From Ruminococcaceae bacterium UBA4871 (GTDB lineage: Bacteria > Bacillota > Clostridia > Oscillospirales > Acutalibacteraceae), in the NCBI GenBank assembly GCA_002399445.1, contig DHDR01000003.1:45024-61963 (forward strand): 16,940 nucleotides of DNA, in the 5' to 3' direction. Position numbers and translations under genes: made by a program. The stretch's first letter is position 1. Each line of letters begins with the position of its first letter. Under the pieces are notes generated by a model. That model did no database searches. It had not been told where the DNA came from and saw only the letters and a program-made list of their open reading frames with translations. Shown in pieces: positions 15,015 to 16,940 of this stretch.

Positions 15015-16940
15015 TTATGAATCCCTCCTGTTACGTTCACGCTTCCTTTTCCGAATACCCCAGCGGATTACCAAAACGGTTGCAATGGAAGAGAGTGCCA
15101 ATCCGATGCTCCAGAATGGAAGGGTGTCAGGTACATTCGTCTTTGGCAGAGAATTACTGTTGCTCTTTACAGCACTGGATATGCTTCTAGTGCTTCCAGC
15201 AGTACCATTGGTTCCGCTGGTTCCTGCTGCTGTACCGTTGGTACCCTTTGAAGTGCCGCTGCTTCCGGTTCGTGTACCTGCACCTGCATTTTTGGAAGTT
15301 GTACCGCTGCCGGAAGGGTTCGTGCCTTTAGACGAAGCATTGGAAGATGTGCCAGAATTGGAAGAAGGTCCGGAAGGATTTGAAGAACTACCGGATGAAT
15401 TCGAGGAACTGCTGTTGGTTCCAGCCTGTTTCGTATAATCAAACAGAGCAGGCGCTTTGTTTGATGTGCTTACAGAAGCATCATCACCGCTTTTTTTGAG
15501 GTCATAGCCGGCAATTTCCGGTGCAACTACGGTGAAGTGCGTCCCATTTGGAATATTTACAATTGCGTCTGTATTTCCCTTCATCGGGAGGACAGCCGTG
15601 CTGTCGGAGCTTGCGAATCCACCTGCGCGGCGCAGCGCGGCAGAATGGTTTGTAATGCTGCTCACTGGACTGGAAGAAGAATCTTCGGTGTCAAAATTCA
15701 AGGTACCGGCTTTACCGTCGCTGCGCTGATACGTAAAGGTACCCTTCCGCGGCGTTCCATCCCCATTTTGCAGACGAATTATAAAATTGCGCTCGGTTTG
15801 CACCACTTGGTCATCACTGGATTTGTCAAACTTCATTTCAACAGTCATATGACCATGGCTATTTTCAGAATTGTGATCGATTGTATCCGTTACCGTTACG
15901 TCCTTGGCCTCTCCGGCCCCCACAGAAATGTCTTGGTCGCCTGCGGCTGCATAACCGGATGGAGGTGTTGCTTCATGCAGAGTGTAATCTCCAGCCGGAA
16001 GTTTTGTGAGGGAAGCAATTCCCGTTCCGCTTATCGTCGTGCCAGATTGAAAGTAGTTGCCGTCTTCTTTTGTCTTTAAGACGAAAACAGCCCCCGCTAA
16101 ACCGACATCACCGGTGTCTTCGCCCACTTTTTTAACGTTTATCGTGGAATCTCCAATTTGCGGGTCATAAGAAATAATTAACTGGCTGGCAGTACCGGCC
16201 AAATCACCGCCGGAAAATGTGACATCATTTTCTGTTTTCAGAACCGCTTTATAAATAATTTTGCTTCGGGGCTTGAACAGCTTCGGCGGTGTAATTTCTT
16301 TAATATAGTAAGGAGTCGCTGCACCCCATGCCAGATTCGTAAATTCCAGTTTGCCGTTACTGTCACTGGTTGCGGTCATTACGTTTCCTTTGGCATCCTT
16401 GACGGGCGTATCACAACTGTCATTTACATACAGCCCATAAACCGCACCTTTTAAGGGGTGTCCGGGCAAATCGGAAGTGATAGCACCGGCGCCGTGCAGC
16501 GGCATGGTGCCCATAGTCCATTTTGCGTTGTTGGCCTCAGAGGAAACCGAGGAACTGCTGGAACTTTCAGCGGAGGAAGAGGAACTGCTTCCTGCACTGG
16601 CTGCAGATGAAGTGGAAGAACTGGTGGAAGATGCGGAATTGCTGGATTGACTGGGATTTGTCTGTACATAGAACGTAATGGAACTGTTGTCATTGCGTTG
16701 GTTTTTGACAGGTGCGGTTTGTGCATCGGTATCGCTTGTGAATTTTCTGCCGTCCCACTGATAAACAACACCGCCGTCACTGCTGCTGAGCGTGATGGGT
16801 GCACCGTCGCTGCTGAAAACGGGATCGGTGTCTTTTGTGTAACCGCTTGGCGGATCGACTTCTTTAATCTGATAGCTGTTTCCAAGCGGCAGACGGAAGA
16901 CGGCATAGCCGCCGCTGTTGGTTAAAACTTCTGCAAATTT
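15015..16940 (-). CDS. Cna_B/pilin-like cell-wall surface protein, 5' end outside window
   Basis: The minus-strand frame is open from 15015 to the window edge, so the gene starts to the right; the Met at 16514 is internal. 641 residues are visible. Residues 1-50 are the end of a SpaA/Cna_B-like domain (YQIKEVDPPSGYT). Residues about 95-133 are a Ser/Ala linker. Residues about 160-235 (LKGAVYGLY ... IKEITPP) and 265-350 (INVKKVGEDTG ... LHEATPPSGYA) are two Cna_B domains with candidate isopeptide Lys164/Glu215 and Lys270 or 271/Glu323. Residues about 365-500 resemble pilin linkage domains (NFIIRLQNGDG ... IPNGTHFTVVAPEIAGY). A second Ser/Gly/Thr linker of about 90 residues leads to LPKTN at residues 598-602, a hydrophobic helix and an Arg/Lys-rich tail. 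It is thus a sortase substrate: a surface adhesin or pilin, with ligand unknown. Confidence 0.88.
   Translation of the reverse strand, partial: KFAEVLTNSGGYAVFRLPLGNSYQIKEVDPPSGYTKDTDPVFSSDGAPITLSSSDGGVVYQWDGRKFTSDTDAQTAPVKNQRNDNSSITFYVQTNPSQSSNSASSTSSSTSSAASAGSSSSSSAESSSSSSVSSEANNAKWTMGTMPLHGAGAITSDLPGHPLKGAVYGLYVNDSCDTPVKDAKGNVMTATSDSNGKLEFTNLAWGAATPYYIKEITPPKLFKPRSKIIYKAVLKTENDVTFSGGDLAGTASQLIISYDPQIGDSTINVKKVGEDTGDVGLAGAVFVLKTKEDGNYFQSGTTISGTGIASLTKLPAGDYTLHEATPPSGYAAAGDQDISVGAGEAKDVTVTDTIDHNSENSHGHMTVEMKFDKSSDDQVVQTERNFIIRLQNGDGTPRKGTFTYQRSDGKAGTLNFDTEDSSSSPVSSITNHSAALRRAGGFASSDSTAVLPMKGNTDAIVNIPNGTHFTVVAPEIAGYDLKKSGDDASVSTSNKAPALFDYTKQAGTNSSSSNSSGSSSNPSGPSSNSGTSSNASSKGTNPSGSGTTSKNAGAGTRTGSSGTSKGTNGTAAGTSGTNGTAGSTRSISSAVKSNSNSLPKTNVPDTLPFWSIGLALSSIATVLVIRWGIRKRKRERNRRDS
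15135..15149 (-). other. Sortase sorting motif LPKTN
   Basis: Codons 15149 down to 15135 encode Leu-Pro-Lys-Thr-Asn, followed by VPDTLPFW, about 17 hydrophobic residues, and the tail RKRKRERNRRDS. This is a proper cell-wall sorting signal, but it combines the LPxT start of class A substrates with the Asn at the fifth position of class B (NPxTN) substrates. Confidence 0.8.

Noticed and set aside
15085..15438. 117-residue plus-strand frame rich in Val, Pro, Leu and Glu
   Set aside because: It is the antisense of the Ser/Gly/Thr-rich spacer of the surface protein. The odd composition simply mirrors that low-complexity coding sequence.
15135..15442. CRISPR array or tandem DNA repeat in the low-complexity region
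   Set aside because: The similarity comes from repeated Ser/Gly/Thr codons. There are no regular direct repeats with constant spacers.

Overview
The window looks like a piece of a chromosome from a spore-forming, Gram-positive, carbohydrate-fermenting member of the Clostridia, most plausibly Oscillospirales/Ruminococcaceae-like. The grounds are strong purine-rich ribosome binding sites, a tricistronic GerA-family germination receptor operon, a YlmC/YmxH sporulation protein, a LacI-controlled maltodextrin uptake operon, and a class B sortase with a Cna_B-type surface protein. The genus is inference; no rRNA or other marker gene is present.

Layout. Positions 1-708 (+) hold the 3' part of a secreted C39-like papain-fold protein that keeps the Cys motif but appears to lack the catalytic His. 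Positions 761-1096 (+) hold a YlmC/YmxH-type PRC-barrel protein, closed by a large two-tier terminator hairpin (1135-1182). Positions 1369-5475 (+) form a compact operon gerKA-gerKC-gerKB plus a 70-residue two-helix membrane protein that resembles the small 'D' proteins of germination receptor operons; three of its junctions overlap or nearly overlap.

Positions 5597-6622 (+) encode a LacI-family regulator with its own well-formed promoter (5511-5539). It is followed by a regulatory region with a promoter overlapped downstream by operator-like palindromes (6810-6834). Then comes a carbohydrate ABC importer, made of a lipoprotein binding protein and two permeases with no ATPase gene. An intrinsic-terminator-like hairpin lies between the binding protein and the permeases. 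The operon continues with 4-alpha-glucanotransferase (malQ) and alpha-glucan phosphorylase (glgP/malP), ending at a 15-bp perfect hairpin (14232-14268).

The last part is on the minus strand. A multi-domain Cna_B/pilin-like surface protein reads in from beyond the right edge (open to base 16940) and is followed after 2 nt by a class B sortase gene. These two converge on the glgP terminator.

How the genes work together. The central operon forms a complete route: the importer brings in maltodextrins, MalQ disproportionates short oligomers into longer ones, and the phosphorylase releases glucose-1-phosphate. The LacI-type protein is the obvious local repressor. The germination operon would make a nutrient receptor in the spore inner membrane. 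The minus-strand pair would anchor or polymerise a surface protein. I see no unmistakably new system here. The items most worth a second look are the His-less C39 protein, the LPKTN sorting signal paired with a class B sortase, the small fourth germination gene, and the layered regulation of the maltodextrin operon.
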